Position numbers and translations under genes: made by a program. From assembly GCA_037178625.1 (NCBI GenBank), contig CM074134.1, positions 992,001 to 1,056,000 of the forward strand: 64,000 nucleotides of DNA, read 5' to 3'. This document shows, piece after piece, positions 10,552-19,771 of the stretch; within the stretch, counting starts at the first letter, position 1; each line of letters begins with the position of its first letter. Origin of the DNA: Skeletonema tropicum. Lineage: Eukaryota; Bacillariophyta; Thalassiosirophyceae; Thalassiosirales; Thalassiosiraceae. The notes below the pieces were generated by a model. It did no database searches. It saw nothing but the letters and a program-made list of their open reading frames with translations, and was not told the origin of the DNA.

Positions 10552-11130
10552 TCATCGATCTTCATGCAAAGTTCTCTCAAACTTGTGCAAAGCTAAAGAA
10601 AAGCCAATGTTAGGCTGCGCGACTGGTCTTACTCTTCGTACTTGTTGCAATGCGTCATCGAAAGACTTGAACCTTGATCCATGCCGCGATAATAAGTAAG
10701 CGATCACTATGGACACAGATCGACTTGCGCCTCTTGCACATTGCACTAGGCATATTCTTTGCTCAGGGATATCACTGTTGCTACTATCACTGCCACGTGG
10801 TGTCTGGCAACCTAAAGCCTCATCAATAAGCAACAATGCGTCTGGGAGTACTGACAACAAATCTGACTCTGCCAAATCTTTGAGCTCTATAATCTCATGT
10901 CTTATTCGAATTGCATGGCTGGTTGGTATAGATTGGTTGAGGCGGTTCTGCTTCAACATGTCAGAAACAAGTCGAATCAAATTCTGATTAGATAGTACCG
11001 AGATGATTGTTAGATGAGTCTCCTTGTTTCTGTTCTTATGAAGTTGGAGCATTTTTGAGACTGATATCAAATTGCCGACCCACAAGCCTGGGATTACTTC
11101 GCCCAAAGCAGAGTCATGATTGGACGTCAT
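10552..11130 (-). CDS. Dual-specificity protein phosphatase
   Basis: 192 aa, matching a compact single-domain DSP. It opens GEVIPGLWVGNLISVSK, the usual beta strand before the domain. The phosphatase loop is LVQCARGASRSVSIVIAYLL (about residues 128-147), which has the CX5R signature with catalytic Cys and Arg, and the Ser after Arg. The His that normally precedes the Cys (VHC) is Gln here. The recognisable end is DDALQQVRRVRPVAQPNIGF, the standard DSP C-terminal helix. It should dephosphorylate Tyr and Ser/Thr residues in the cytosol or nucleus; the substrate is unknown. It converges with the upstream gene, whose stop lies 137 bp away. Confidence 0.85.
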   Translation of the reverse strand: MTSNHDSALGEVIPGLWVGNLISVSKMLQLHKNRNKETHLTIISVLSNQNLIRLVSDMLKQNRLNQSIPTSHAIRIRHEIIELKDLAESDLLSVLPDALLLIDEALGCQTPRGSDSSNSDIPEQRICLVQCARGASRSVSIVIAYLLSRHGSRFKSFDDALQQVRRVRPVAQPNIGFSLALHKFERTLHEDR

Positions 11131-11603
11131 TATGAAAAGCTAGTATTATCATGTGTATGTTGAAGGAGAGATAGTTGAGGAGCTTTTGTCACTGCCTAAG
11201 GGCACTTAGTGATAGCAGGTATCTATCAGCCAGCGCTGCCTTCTGCCTTCATTCATTCTTCTATATTCGTAACGCTATCGAGTGAACCTCCGCGAACTAA
11301 ACCCCCCTACTCGGCTTAAATAGATGTACGGCATAAGCGATAAGTACGATAGCGTAGGATAGCGTACGATATTCGGCCGAACGCAGCCCGCAGCCGTTCA
11401 CTGCCAATTACTGGCAAACGAATGAAACCAAATGCACACCGCACCGAGGCGTCAGAGAAGGGAGAGCGGTGGTTAAAGTTTGGTTGTTATTGTTAACGGT
11501 GTCTCTTTTAAGCTCTCTCTCTAGAGACCGGCATGTCATTAGCTGGTACGATAGAGGCACGCATCAAAACTCCAATATTAACTCCCTATGCCATGAAAAG
11601 AAC
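11131..11603. other. Intergenic region between divergent genes
   Basis: About 470 bp between the phosphatase start and the glycosyltransferase start. It contains irregular repeats around 11330-11370 built on GATAGCGTA and CGATAAG-like words, and no coding signal. It probably holds both promoters. The sequence 11469-11603 is open in frame with the glycosyltransferase but is not shared with the second copy of that gene, so it is treated as leader. Confidence 0.4.
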
Positions 11604-13546
11604 ATGATCTCCCTGAATAAGCCAATATATCGTCGGCTTCTGATCGCCATCGCTTTCGTTTCAATAACCATCCGTAATTGGGATGGCAAGGAGCTCATCC
11701 GTGCTTTTCGTAACGCTTCAAGAAGGGCTAAACCAGCGACATCTTCCGCCGCAACAAACGGCCCCATCACAACTGTTGCCTACGCAATCTCCATAACTCA
11801 ATGCAACATGAAATTAAGCCCCTTCGACGCCGCCGCCGTTCTCAAGCGATCAATTCAGTTGAACTCATGGCCCAAACATCCAAAATCGCGATATGCGTCT
11901 GAATTCTATGCATTTGTCTTAACTTCCAATGCGACGCAATACAAGCTACGAGCAGATCGATGTGGAACAATGCTATCTTTGGCAGGATGGAAAATCATCC
12001 CACAAGAAGAGCAGGTCTTCCGCAATCTTATAAAAGAACCACCAGGATCGATCTTGAGAGGTAATATTGCTAAGGGTGGATGTTGTGGGATCTCCGAATT
12101 AATTAAATTGGCAACGTACAAATTACCGCACGAAATAGCTGTGCATTTGGATTTGGATACATTGCTGACCAACCCATTTGATGAGTTGTACAATGTCATG
12201 CATTTTCCTCCAAGTACGGATGAAGGCAAAAATGCACGGAAAGAATTGGTGGAGGTGGTCGCACCTACTGATTTCAATCGACGGAGCAGTGGTCATCCGT
12301 CGCGGGGCAGTGTGAATGTTACTACAGCTGAGAAAATGTTGTCAAATATTGTAGTCGATGCCTTTTATACCAAAGATTATAACATGATCGATCCAATCCA
12401 TAGAGGTCAGGTTAAACATGTGGGTGTTCAGGGTGGTTTTCTAGTTGTGCGCCCCTCCCTGAAGAACTATATCAAACTTCGCGACATGGTGTATTCGGGT
12501 GAGTTCTACGGTGGTCGAGACGGCGTAACGAGCGGTTGGTTCAAGAGCGGGTATGGACAACACATTTGGGGTGCCATGACAATACAGGGTCTACTAGGCC
12601 ATTTTTTTGACCACGTCGATCTGGAACATAGCGTCGAATTGAATCGATGTCGATACAACAATATCGCGGATAATGCACGTGTTTCTACCTTGTTTCAACC
12701 AAAAATCCCACGGGGGACATTGATTGATCAAGCACGGAATGAATCCTTACCACATCTCAATTATAGAGATAGTAATTGTCGTGACGGAAGAAAAAACTGC
12801 GATGATGTGAACTGCCAACGCTTTCCAATTGAAAAGACTCGTATGGTCCATTACACTTACTGCAAATCACCTATCAGATGCTGCAAATGTAATTATATGG
12901 AGACATACAAAGAAGTAACATGTTATTCATTCATCAAGGAATGGTTTCGTGTACGGAGTACATTGACAGGAGAGGATTTACCGCATATGGAAGATGACGC
13001 GTTTCGTACAAATGTGCAGTTGCTGCGGGAGGATGAGACAGTAGATGTGCACCAGGGCAATTGTTATAAGGAATATATGATGGGATTTTGCCAAGGAAGT
13101 GGAAATGATAAATATGTGCCTATGAAGCATAGAAACATGTCATTGTTGCCAGATGATTATACTGCCGTTGTTTAGTGGAAGTGTAAGCCAGGGAAAGACT
13201 CCGAAGTACTCCCGAAGAAGAACACGAGAGGCACCCCCAACCACAAGAATCATAAAGAGCATATTGGTCTGGCCTAAAACTTCGTTTACTTGGTAAGAGC
13301 GATGTCTGGGTTGCATTTGGACATTTTTTTATCATGGAGTCAAGGTACCTTTCACCTCTGGCGCTTCTCAAAAGTATGATCTCAATCTGACTGTCGAACA
13401 AACCAGTCGTAATGAACCAATCCAGCATATGCTCCATACTGCACCATATGCGTCATAAACCTCGAAAACTGGTGTCAGAGGATTGTGCTTGGATAGATAG
13501 ATGGAGTTTTTAAGTATCTTGCGCTTGAGAAAGTAATAAGAATGAT
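11586..13546 (+). repeat. Segmental duplication, copy 1 (inverted partner at 31718-33675)
   Basis: The segment from CTATGCCATGAAAAGAA (11586) to about 13546 recurs in reverse orientation at 31718-33675. The match includes the glycosyltransferase, its 3' flank, and part of the helicase remnant. The flanks then diverge abruptly. The extension beyond the gene on both sides and the lack of a poly(A) tract argue for a DNA-level duplication rather than retroposition. Confidence 0.85.
11604..13175 (+). CDS. Glycosyltransferase-like type II membrane protein (copy 1)
   Basis: 523 aa from the Met at 11604. It has a short cytosolic tail, a signal anchor (RRLLIAIAFVSITI), then a lumenal domain. HLDLDTLL (residues ~181-188) is a DxD metal/nucleotide-sugar motif in the GT8-like context LDLDTLLTNPFDEL. 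Downstream it reads VGVQGGFLVVRPS and a Cys-rich C-terminal segment (CRDGRKNCDDVNCQRFP, CKSPIRCCKC). It probably transfers sugar in the Golgi; donor and acceptor are unknown. There are no introns. The start is chosen because the second copy at 32086-33657 diverges just upstream of it. Both copies keep a full reading frame, which suggests selection or very recent duplication. Confidence 0.7.
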   Translation: MISLNKPIYRRLLIAIAFVSITIRNWDGKELIRAFRNASRRAKPATSSAATNGPITTVAYAISITQCNMKLSPFDAAAVLKRSIQLNSWPKHPKSRYASEFYAFVLTSNATQYKLRADRCGTMLSLAGWKIIPQEEQVFRNLIKEPPGSILRGNIAKGGCCGISELIKLATYKLPHEIAVHLDLDTLLTNPFDELYNVMHFPPSTDEGKNARKELVEVVAPTDFNRRSSGHPSRGSVNVTTAEKMLSNIVVDAFYTKDYNMIDPIHRGQVKHVGVQGGFLVVRPSLKNYIKLRDMVYSGEFYGGRDGVTSGWFKSGYGQHIWGAMTIQGLLGHFFDHVDLEHSVELNRCRYNNIADNARVSTLFQPKIPRGTLIDQARNESLPHLNYRDSNCRDGRKNCDDVNCQRFPIEKTRMVHYTYCKSPIRCCKCNYMETYKEVTCYSFIKEWFRVRSTLTGEDLPHMEDDAFRTNVQLLREDETVDVHQGNCYKEYMMGFCQGSGNDKYVPMKHRNMSLLPDDYTAVV

Positions 13547-13841
13547 ATTCTTCCCATGCTGGACCTAACTTGGGGTGTTGGCGAAGTTGACGGTAACTCA
13601 GAGATTTTCCTGTATCTGGATCAAGAACGTTGTACGCTGATTCAGAGGCGAGCACATCATCTTCTGCACAGATTGGCTTAAGTTGGTGGAAGTCTCCAGA
13701 GAAGACTATTGACACCCCCCCATAAACCATGTCATACCGGCCAGTGAGCTTTTTCAGTTGCTCAACGTCAAGTTTTACCACATCGCTTGCCTTGAAAAAA
13801 GATGTTTCATCAAAAATGAGGCTTCGCACATCATACATCAT
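13120..13841 (-). pseudogene. PIF1-like helicase fragment, frameshifted
   Basis: Reading 13841 downward, LIFDETSFFKASDVV (Walker B-like DE) and IVFSGDFHQLKPI (motif III, GDFxQL) are typical of PIF1-family helicases. The 13368-13841 frame ends in an unrelated tail. The frame 13120-13437 continues plausibly (MLDWFITTGLFDSQIEIILL...), so a frameshift lies near 13430. The Walker A part and the C-terminal lobe are missing. The last part is repeated in the second duplication copy. It is a dead remnant, perhaps from a Helitron-like or helicase-bearing mobile element. Confidence 0.6.
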
Positions 13842-14119
13842 CGCGCCAAAAAATAGCCCTCACCTCATCATTGATCCTACTTTTGTTCAAGTGGGCTGCG
13901 CTGTGGATTGCTGTTCCCCCAAAGAGAGCTGCAGCTGACCCGGTTGTTGCAGTGAAGTAGAAAGTATAATCATTGAAGGCGGGTGCAATGGCCGGCAGGC
14001 AAAATCTTTATTGAGGTGGCGATTTTCGAGTTGTACCCCCCCCTTAGAACTCAGCCTAGCCAAAATTTCTGTACCCCCCGGGGGTACTGTTCGTGCTACT
14101 CGACTGTAAGCGTCCCACC

Positions 14120-14911
14120 TACCCTAATTAGCGAAAATAACGAGACCACTTCGAGAAAACGAGACCAGTGAACGGGCCTCGCTTTGATAATTGATAACGA
14201 GACAAGTCCAGCCAGATCCAAAACGAGACTAGAGACAGGCATCTTTTTTCTGAGAAACGTCTTGTACAATAGCATGAGAATGGTCATCCCAAGGCTCCAA
14301 CTCCTCAGTTGCTTGCGATATGGGCCGTGGAGGCTTGGAAAATGGTACCTGAGGAACTTGTGCGGAGAGCATGGACTGTGTGTCAATACAAATCTACAGA
14401 GGAAATCGCAAAGCCATATCCTGTTAGTATCCCAGATCTCCATGATGCAATACAGAGATGAAGGATGAAGGATAGGAAATAGAAATAAGAAATAGTGAGC
14501 TACTATGGAGTTATGGTGCACTACATACGTGTACTGGTATGGGTAACCTAACAATGGAAACGATAGCAGTAGTGCCGTTGTTATATGATGAGGAGAAGTT
14601 GAGGAAAATAGTGGAACAAGTCGCTGGAGCAGATGCATTGACTCACTACAATGATCCAGAAAATGAGGCAGAAGATGAGTTTCCTGAAGATGACATCGAA
14701 TAAGAGATGCAGTGATGCTTCAGATACATACAGTAGAGGTGTGGAAGGAAGATATAAGTAGATAGCTACTTCAGTCATACGAGACCATTTTTTAATTAAC
14801 GAGACCACTTTTCAATAACGAGACTAGTGTCTTGAGGTGGCCTTGGTAATGAGACCAAGCGACGAGCCAAAACGAGACTAGTCTCGTTATTTTCACTAAT
14901 TAGGCAGGGTA
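14120..14911 (+). mobile_element. Dead pogo/Tc1-mariner-like transposon with inverted ends
   Basis: The left end CCCTAATTAGCGAAAATAAC and the right end (reverse complement CCCTGCCTAATTAGTGAAAA) form an inverted repeat of about 27 bp with a 4-bp gap. Each side is bordered by TA, the target duplication of Tc1/mariner elements. Both arms carry multiple copies of ACGAGAC (14140-14240 and 14777-14890), probably transposase binding sites. The interior encodes pogo-type transposase remnants. It spans about 790 bp, so it is a deleted copy. Confidence 0.65.
14291..14703 (+). pseudogene. Remnant of a DDE_1 (pogo/Tigger-type) transposase C-terminus
   Basis: The frame from 14291 reads APTPQLLAIWAVEAWKMVPEELVRRAW, matching the helix near the end of DDE_1 transposases (WVxEAWxxVPxExxxxSF), then stops near 14460. 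A second frame from about 14557 to 14703 reads EEKLRKIVEQVAGADALTHY and an acidic tail, typical of the extreme C-terminus. The catalytic triad is absent. At least one frameshift or deletion separates the two parts. Confidence 0.55.
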
Positions 14912-15415
14912 TTGACTTAGAGAACGTGAAAATCGGCTACATACCTGTATCTCTTATTAGTAATGTACGTACATAAATACAAACATGATACATAGTTCCA
15001 CACATTTGTGAGTTTGGCTCCATATGCATAATTCAGGGAATTAAATCAAAGCGGCCTATCATTCTTCTGGTTGATCATTTTCTCGAGCGTTTCCGCCAAA
15101 GGTCAGAGAGAAAGAGAGCTTGGGCTTGGGCGTTCTCTAGAGAATGGAGTGTCCTGCAGGATAGATGGACAGTAAGAGAGCTTGGATGCTCTTTGAGGAA
15201 GGAGTGTCCTGCAGATGTATATATTGAGATACATCTCTCAATGATTCAAAAATTTAGGATTTAATTTAGGCGCCTAAGGCGAATTTCTCTATACATGATC
15301 GGGAATACCTCCCTCCCCTAATGAATTGACGTGGACACTCCCCATCCTTCTATCTGAGAACAAAATTGAACGAATCGCAGGACTGCCTGGTTACGTGAGG
15401 TGGACCCACACACGC
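14912..15415. other. Intergenic tract with short direct repeats and a hairpin
   Basis: No coding signal. Two imperfect direct repeats share AGAGAGCTTGG and GGAGTGTCCTGCAG (about 15112-15160 and 15173-15212). They are followed by a perfect 8-bp hairpin AGATGTAT...ATACATCT (15213-15236). The hairpin lies about 180 bp beyond the 3' end of the formamidase gene (stop at 15416). Confidence 0.5.
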
Positions 15416-17312
15416 TTATTTAGCGAGCCTCGGGTCATAAGGAATTGCGCCGCCCTCCTCCGAAATACAAACATCTTTCTCCACAACTTTGATTCCTTTA
15501 GCAAAATGTTCTAGATCACTAGGGGGCCTCACATCTCGATCAAAGATTGCCAGGGGAATGGCAAGAGTACAGACTGCGTTTGGCACATCAACAATACCTG
15601 AGATGCGCCCTTCACATGGGCAGCAGCTGAGCAACAAGTAAACCTGCTCCTCAGAGTATCCAAACTGAGACAAGTACTTAATGCACTTCAAAACTGCCAT
15701 CTTGTAAGCGATTGTAGCATCCAGATAGTGTTGGACTCCCTTTTCATCAACAGAAATGCCCTCAAAAACGAGCCATTCACTGTAGCGGGGCTCCAATGGC
15801 CCTATCTCGAAGATGGGATTGACATTCAAAGGGCTAGGTCCAATAGCTGGCAACATCTTCATTCCTCCTTGGATGACACTGCATCGCAAATCAAGGAACC
15901 CGCTCATCTCTATTGCTCCGCAAAAGCTGACCTCGCCATCTCCCTGCGACATGTGCATATCTCCCATACTCAATAAGGCTCCTTCAACGAATACAGGAAA
16001 GTAGACTGTACATCCTCGAGACAGATTTTTAATGTCGCAGTTACCTCCATTCTCGCGGCCTGGGACAGTCCTTGCAGCTTCACTTGCAACCTTATCCCAC
16101 GCATCGTCTTAAGACAAATGCATGAGTGTTAGAAAAGATGTAGTAGAGACTGTATCATATGGATGACTAGATATTCACTTGCTTACCTTTTCCACTTTTT
16201 TCTGCAAAATGTCCAAGCTTTCCAAGCATGGCTCCTTTGGCCTCTGGCAAACACTGACCGAGCATGTAAGTGACAAGAACATGTTAGCCCGAGCAATCCG
16301 GTTGAATGTCACATAATGCATTTCACTTCGTTACACTTACCGCAAGTGGACGAGTTGCTAGGCAACCACAAAGAGTCTTCTCAGCGTCGGTGCCCTCCTC
16401 CGACACGAGAGTAGCCTCTCGTTCATTCCACATCTTGAGCAATTCAGCACTAAAGCAACGCAATCAGGATGTGTTAGAATAAAGACCTAACAAATGGCAT
16501 GCCGGGGCATGTATAGCAAAACATAAGCAAACTCACCTCGGTGCCGTTCCGATTAAGCCGGGATGAATCAAACCTGCAAATTTCACACCTGGGATATGAC
16601 GGCTAAGTAGTATTGGTGGCTGGAATATGAGATGATGACATTCCAAGCATATAGCATCATCAATATAAACTTACCTCGTGCAATAGATCCCATCAATATC
16701 CCAACACGCCTTCGTAGCCTTAGGAAAGTGATCGGTGAGGAAACCACCGCCGTTTTCCTTGGCAAATGTGCCAGTAAACCCCTAGATTCAGAAAGTAGGA
16801 CAAGGGCCAAGGACGGTACCTTTGATTAGGAAGGATGAAATAAACATATCCAATTGATCATGCAAATTATACTCACCCATTCATCATTATCAAGAGGACC
16901 TAAATTAAGAAATTCTACCTTCAGAAGATCACCAGGTTTTGCTCCCACTACAGTAATCGGGCCTGATAGATAATGTACTTGCGATAGATCGACATTCTTC
17001 ACATCATCCGACGAATCATTGTTCTTGATCTGACCTCCAGTCCAATCAACGCATTCGACACCTGATGAGAATACAGCAGGAAAAGATATGTGCAAGATCA
17101 TGTCAGCAGCAGATCATGAAAGCTGTGAACCGCCATAAGCGCTGATGGACATCCGCGAGACATGTATTGATATTGAAAAAGTACTTACGGAACTTCTCTC
17201 CCTCTTCAACAGAGGCAACGGGTGGAATATCTGGATGCCACCGATTGTGCAATGGCGTGTCTTGCTCCCAAGGAGCTTTCTTAGGATCAACTGATATGAT
17301 TGTTTTGACCAT
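15416..17312 (-). CDS. fmdA: Formamidase / acetamidase (FmdA/AmdA family), seven exons
   Basis: Exons, 5' to 3' on the minus strand: 17312-17189, 17061-16877, 16781-16675, 16602-16537, 16449-16341, 16253-16187, 16107-15416. All junctions have GT...AG and keep frame, giving 449 aa. The start MVKTIISVDPKKAPWEQ and the blocks CVDWTGGQI, GPITVVGAKPGDLL, GIYCTSRHIPGVKFAGLIHPGLIG, GGNCDIKNLSRG, FPVFVEGALLSMGDMHMSQGDGE and YLLLSCCPCEGRISGIVDVPNA follow the formamidase family along its whole length. The enzyme hydrolyses formamide (or short amides) to formate and ammonia, here probably for nitrogen salvage in the cytosol. No targeting peptide was seen. The introns are dense compared with the neighbours, most of which have none or one. 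Confidence 0.93.
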
Positions 17313-17725
17313 GGTCTGAATGTTTTAAGGTGTATGATGAAAACGATAATATAATACTGGATATGGAGAGCCACGAAGTACTCTAATTGAATCTTTACCC
17401 TGCTACTTCCGAGGTTGCTTGACGGCAGTTGATAGACGTGCTGCCAAAAAATACCAAAGAACATTCTTTGTTCTGCATAAAATGCTCTTGGATCTGAGGA
17501 TCTTTGGGGTGTCGGGTGTCCAGTGCGATCTTCCGTCCGTCCAAGAAGTGGCTGGTACTTTGGTATGACATGAGTACCAGATCAAAGATACTGTAACTGT
17601 ACGTACACATCGTATGTATAAGAGATAACGTTATCTAAAAAAACTCTACTGAAAATTTCGTTGAGCCATACTTTCAACGTCTTCGTGTTGCCTGCCTTCA
17701 TTTATTCACTCTATTCAAGTAAAAC

Positions 17726-17980
17726 ATGGATGATGAGATGGGCAAGAACGACGTCGGGCACGACGATGCTACAGTGAAAGCGTCAAATTGTCAGTTGGAC
17801 CGGCAAGAGCAACAATGCAACAACAACAAGAAGTTCACATTCACACATGAAATGTCAAGTCCAAGAAATGTAATCTATGTCACCCCGATCCTGCTCCAGA
17901 TTCCGACATTTGGAACGAGTACTACTTCTGTGACAAGTGTTTGTCTCAATTGTAAGGGTAAGGGGCATCTTGATTGGTAA
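17726..17980 (+). CDS. Small Cys-rich ORF, possibly frameshifted zinc-binding protein
   Basis: An 84-aa ORF. In its own frame it ends CLNCKGKGHLDW. Near 17850-17960 an adjacent frame reads KKCNLCHPDPAPDSDIWNEYYFCDKCLSQL and then stops, which has two CxxC pairs and looks more like a real small zinc-binding module. One of the two frames is probably native and the other results from an indel or a missed intron. It is divergent from formamidase. Function unknown. Confidence 0.25.
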   Translation: MDDEMGKNDVGHDDATVKASNCQLDRQEQQCNNNKKFTFTHEMSSPRNVIYVTPILLQIPTFGTSTTSVTSVCLNCKGKGHLDW

Positions 17981-18370
17981 GCATTTCTAAAGTGTTAAGG
18001 TAAAGATAAAGCTAAGATACACGTCAACGTCACGCCGACGCCCACGCACTTCAAACGTCATCCAATGCTAAGTCCAAGTTCACTTTCACCACTGTCCACG
18101 TATGTCAATAATCTTCGGCAGCGAAAGACAACGAGAATTATCCAACTTTGATTGGTCAATACCTAATAGCGGAAGTGCACTCTCAACCTTTAATTCGAAA
18201 CCCTTCCACGCAGCAGGGCGCGAGTTTTTGAGAACCCTTCTCCAAAATGGACAAGAGGGTTCGGAAATGACTCTCCATAGTTGATAGGAGCAGCGATGTA
18301 GTATGTAATCGAACCTTCCATTAGGTCATCCATATCTTTGAGTGCTTTTTTGTATCATTTTGGTGCTTTC

Positions 18371-18454
18371 CGTTTTTGTCACGTCAGTCAAGATTTCTGC
18401 AGAGACACTTGCCGTTTTTGTCACGTCAGTCAAGATTTCTGCAGAGACACTTGC
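18371..18454. repeat. Two exact 42-bp tandem copies
   Basis: The unit 18371-18412 (starting CGTTTTTGTCACGTCAGTC) is repeated immediately at 18413-18454 with no difference seen. It contains ACGTCA (CRE-like) once per unit. It lies in non-coding sequence. Confidence 0.85.
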
Positions 18455-18937
18455 CACGGCCCAATTCTGTGTTTTCACGGCCATACAAAACTGGTTCTGT
18501 TTTCTTATTGTATTTGTCTCTTTTATGAAATGGAAAACTATTCGGTTGAAGAATAAGCACGCGACCATTCCTTTGTAGATAGACGGCATAGTCCTTTCGA
18601 CATTGCAACCAGCCCTCCTTCACAGCTTTTTCTGACGGATTCTTTCAACAAACATCTCTGTGCTTTTATCACTGAGCATACCTCGGCCAAAAGAACAATC
18701 CAAGATCCTTCCATTGAGTAGTTTCAAACGATATACCCATGGGATAATGATGCACCTTTTTCAAGAATGGTTGTATAACACTTTCTTCCATTAGTTTCCT
18801 CTTATCGTCGCTCTCTTCTTCGAGACAGCTGAGATTGTTCATGCTGCCTTCACCGAAAATTTCTTCTAGCAGCGGAAGCAATCTATTTCGCAATTTACCT
18901 CTCGAGCGCTGCTAACTCCAGCTCTCGTGCGACAGCA

Positions 18938-19198
18938 ATGGCAAGGAGTGTAAAGATTGACGCCAAATCTCCTCCGGAACTTCCTCCTCTTGACAAGCTC
19001 AAGCCCCCTCCTCTTGAGGATATCAAGATTGATGAGGCCGAGGCATTTCCTCCCGACGAGCATCGAGAGTTCTTAAGCCGAGTGCTAAGAAATTGTGGCT
19101 CCTGTTTTCGAGGACGAGGAGCATGCGCAAAAATGACTGTGAATAATCTCACACATGAAGCCAACGAAGCTGATCCGGGCGGAACCAAGGGTAAATGA
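18938..19198 (+). CDS. Short Pro-rich hypothetical ORF
   Basis: 86 aa: a Pro/Glu-rich start (SPPELPPLDKLKPPPLEDIKIDEAEAFPP) and a Cys-containing end. It overlaps the next ORF by 4 bp in another frame, so the two may be pieces of one broken gene. No family recognised. Confidence 0.3.
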   Translation: MARSVKIDAKSPPELPPLDKLKPPPLEDIKIDEAEAFPPDEHREFLSRVLRNCGSCFRGRGACAKMTVNNLTHEANEADPGGTKGK

Positions 19199-19530
19199 AA
19201 GGTGGAACTATTCACCGCCACCTTGAGCTGATTAGTCCTGCGCATACGCGCTTGTATTGCTATGAAGCAACCAGAGAAGATAACGCTATGTGGATTCATA
19301 TGTATCCCAAGGCTTGCGTCTCGCCTAATCGACCTCTCGGCGAGAACGCTGTTGCGACGAAGTTGAAGGATGCTACAAAGAAACTTGGGCTTGGTGACGT
19401 CGGTGGCCACGCTCTCCGCCGCTTGTGTGGTACCACTTTGCACAATGCCGAAGGTGTGAGTGTGAGTGTGAGAAAGCGCTCCAGACGAAGAAAAATGGGT
19501 TTCAACTCCCAAACCATACATGTAGTGTAA
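19195..19530 (+). pseudogene. Tyrosine-recombinase-like C-terminal fragment
   Basis: 111 aa. The segment PNRPLGENAVATKLKDATKKLGLGDVGGHALRRLCGTTLHNAEGVS resembles the region around the HxxR box of tyrosine recombinases (helix, then TGHxLRRTxAT.L...G). His and the second Arg are present. The first Arg and the catalytic Tyr are not visible in this frame. Eukaryotic elements with this domain include Cryptons and DIRS. No short direct repeats that would mark Crypton ends were found. The assignment rests on motif resemblance only. Confidence 0.4.
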
Positions 19531-19771
19531 AGTGAAAGGTTTTGTTACCACAAAAGCTTATCACTGAATCATTATCCTATCCTGTTGCAGTGCTGTTTAT
19601 TAACTGTGCAGAGATCAGTGACTAAAGTAAACTGGCTCCTGCTCCTGGGTGAGTTTGACTCGACTTGATCTCTACTTACGAGAGCGACCACCACGCAAAA
19701 CAACAAACAACAACCAAAAAAACAAAATCAAAATCGCGGCGGCGCCTGTAAAGCAGCAACAACCCAACAAC

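Larger units (their letters stand above)
17313..18937. other. Long, mostly non-coding tract
   Basis: About 1.6 kb without a convincing gene apart from the small Cys-rich ORF at 17726 and a 42-bp tandem duplication. A minus-strand ORF at 18669-18893 (74 aa) has no recognisable features. The first ~300 bp are presumably the formamidase promoter. No further element ends were seen. Confidence 0.5.

Noticed and set aside
11586..13546. Glycosyltransferase duplication by retroposition
   Set aside because: Similarity extends past the stop into helicase remnants and there is no poly(A) tail; the gene simply has no introns in either copy.
14096..14638. 180-aa minus-strand ORF in the pogo-like element
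   Set aside because: It runs antisense over transposase remnants that show clear family motifs on the plus strand.
19649..19771. N-terminal extension of the actin-related protein from 19649
   Set aside because: Lys/Asn/Gln-rich, does not begin with a clear ATG, and the actin fold starts right after the Met at 19772.
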